DNA of 33,795 bases, from positions 3,697 through 37,491 of the forward strand of contig JAQYWI010000035.1 of NCBI GenBank assembly GCA_030145015.1, in the 5' to 3' direction. The notes beneath the pieces were generated by a model. It saw only the letters and a list, made by a program, of their open reading frames with translations. It had not been told where the DNA came from and did not search any database. The stretch is from Desulfobacterales bacterium. GTDB lineage: Bacteria; Desulfobacterota; Desulfobacteria; Desulfobacterales; JAHEIW01. This document shows, in pieces, positions 33,096 through 33,795 of the stretch. Numbering within the stretch: position 1 is the stretch's first letter; every line of letters begins with the position of its first letter. Made by a program: the position numbers and the translations under genes.

Positions 33096-33795
33096 AACGG
33101 CACCTCCTTTTTTGAGGTTTCAAACAGATGAACTCAGTATGTGGATTTTCGGAGCAGCGTAAAAGTCAGGTGAGAAAGAGGATTCGATTATGAAAATAGA
33201 GAACCGCTTCAGCTCAGTTGGATCAGGAAAATCAGAGATAGTTTGTATGCGCTTATACCCAAATCGATGGGATTCAGTCAAGCAAATTTAGAATTCCGGC
33301 AGGTGGTGATTTATTGAGAATACATGCATTATGGCAATTTTACAGATATAAAACTGATATCACAAGACTTTTCAGATTGTGGATTGCACAATGACAAATA
33401 TACAAAATTTCAGCCTTGCGAAAATTGTGAACTTCGTGCCTTAATCGGAAATACATTCGAAGTGTACATTTGATCTGTTAATCAATATCAAATATTTATT
33501 CGATCCAATATCCCTGCCATAGCAAACCCATCTCGTTACCGATAAAACGGTGCAATATTAAACTGGATGATCTCACCTGGAAAAAATAAGGCGGGCACTA
33601 TTGTGGTTCGTTTTTTGGTTCAAAATTAAAGATACATTGAGAAACCTCCAAGTTTCGCTGAACTTGAGCCCGAGTTCGACAGTAATAGGCATATTTTGAC
33701 TACCCCGGGGGGCTAACCGGTTGAAATTATTGATAGCGACCATCGCCGATGGTTACAATACATAGGCACACGAATAGCACTTTTTTACTTGACAT
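33096..33795. other. upstream region of the caspase operon with repeat copies
   Basis: No gene is visible in these 700 nt. The stretch should carry the promoter of the cyclase remnant/WD40-caspase/OmpA unit, but I cannot place it. It contains a partial copy of the dispersed repeat at 33308-33385 and a shorter match (GATACATTGAGA) at 33631. Confidence 0.5.
33308..33385. repeat. dispersed intergenic repeat, copy 3 (partial)
   Basis: GATTTATTGAGAATACATG, ATGGCAATTTTACAGATAT and CTGATATCACAAGACTTTTC (then AG) keep the order and spacing of the copies at 22671 and 26130, but the GTTGGAG end is not present. Confidence 0.5.

Overview
The window reads as chromosomal DNA of a Gram-negative anaerobe, most likely a Desulfobacterota (sulfate-reducer-like) bacterium. 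The pointers are a CFI-box C-terminal motif on a delta-60 repeat protein, a cysteine-rich double-[4Fe-4S] protein, a tripartite tricarboxylate transporter (TctCBA), a class III cyclase N-terminus of a kind common in that phylum, and large AT-rich intergenic spaces full of small hairpins and imperfect dispersed repeats. The taxonomic call is inference. No rRNA, tRNA, CRISPR array or intact transposase was seen.

Layout. (a) 1-6761, mixed accessory region: a short-chain fatty acid permease (AtoE-like) and a GYD-domain protein on the minus strand, a seven-unit delta-60 repeat secreted protein, an AT-rich aspartate-dehydrogenase-like gene, and a ferredoxin-type protein. Hairpin chains and mobile-element-like footprints lie between them. 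(b) 6951-20418, a GC-richer metabolic block: a MetE/UROD-fold protein, tctCBA with an intrinsic terminator between tctC and tctB, three Gfo/Idh/MocA oxidoreductases in series, and a convergent pair made of a galacturonokinase-like GHMP kinase and a sugar nucleotidyltransferase (4-nt overlap). Divergent from that pair are a LarA-family (nickel-pincer racemase superfamily) protein and glucuronate isomerase UxaC. (c) 20835-22346, a group II PLP decarboxylase. (d) 23031-25639, a beta-propeller/RTX secreted protein and a secreted protein of unknown family. (e) 26749-28695, an SLC13-type permease with two RCK_C domains. (f) 28836-33095, a CBS-domain remnant, an OmpA-family protein, a 994-residue WD40-caspase (probable lipoprotein), and immediately upstream a 41-codon remnant of a class III cyclase that carries a strong ribosome binding site.

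How the genes may work together. Block (b) looks like a uronic-acid locus. TctCBA would import a carboxylated sugar or other acid. UxaC interconverts aldo- and keto-hexuronates. The LarA-like protein has every core pincer-site residue I could place and could epimerise a hydroxy acid or uronate. The oxidoreductases could interconvert keto and hydroxy sugar acids. The kinase/nucleotidyltransferase pair could make uronic acid 1-phosphate and then a nucleotide-uronate. The classical downstream dehydratases (uxaA/uxuA), kdgK and eda are absent from the window, so either a different route is used or they lie elsewhere. Block (f) suggests an envelope-located caspase-like protease with a WD40 sensor platform, co-transcribed with a peptidoglycan-binding OmpA-type protein.
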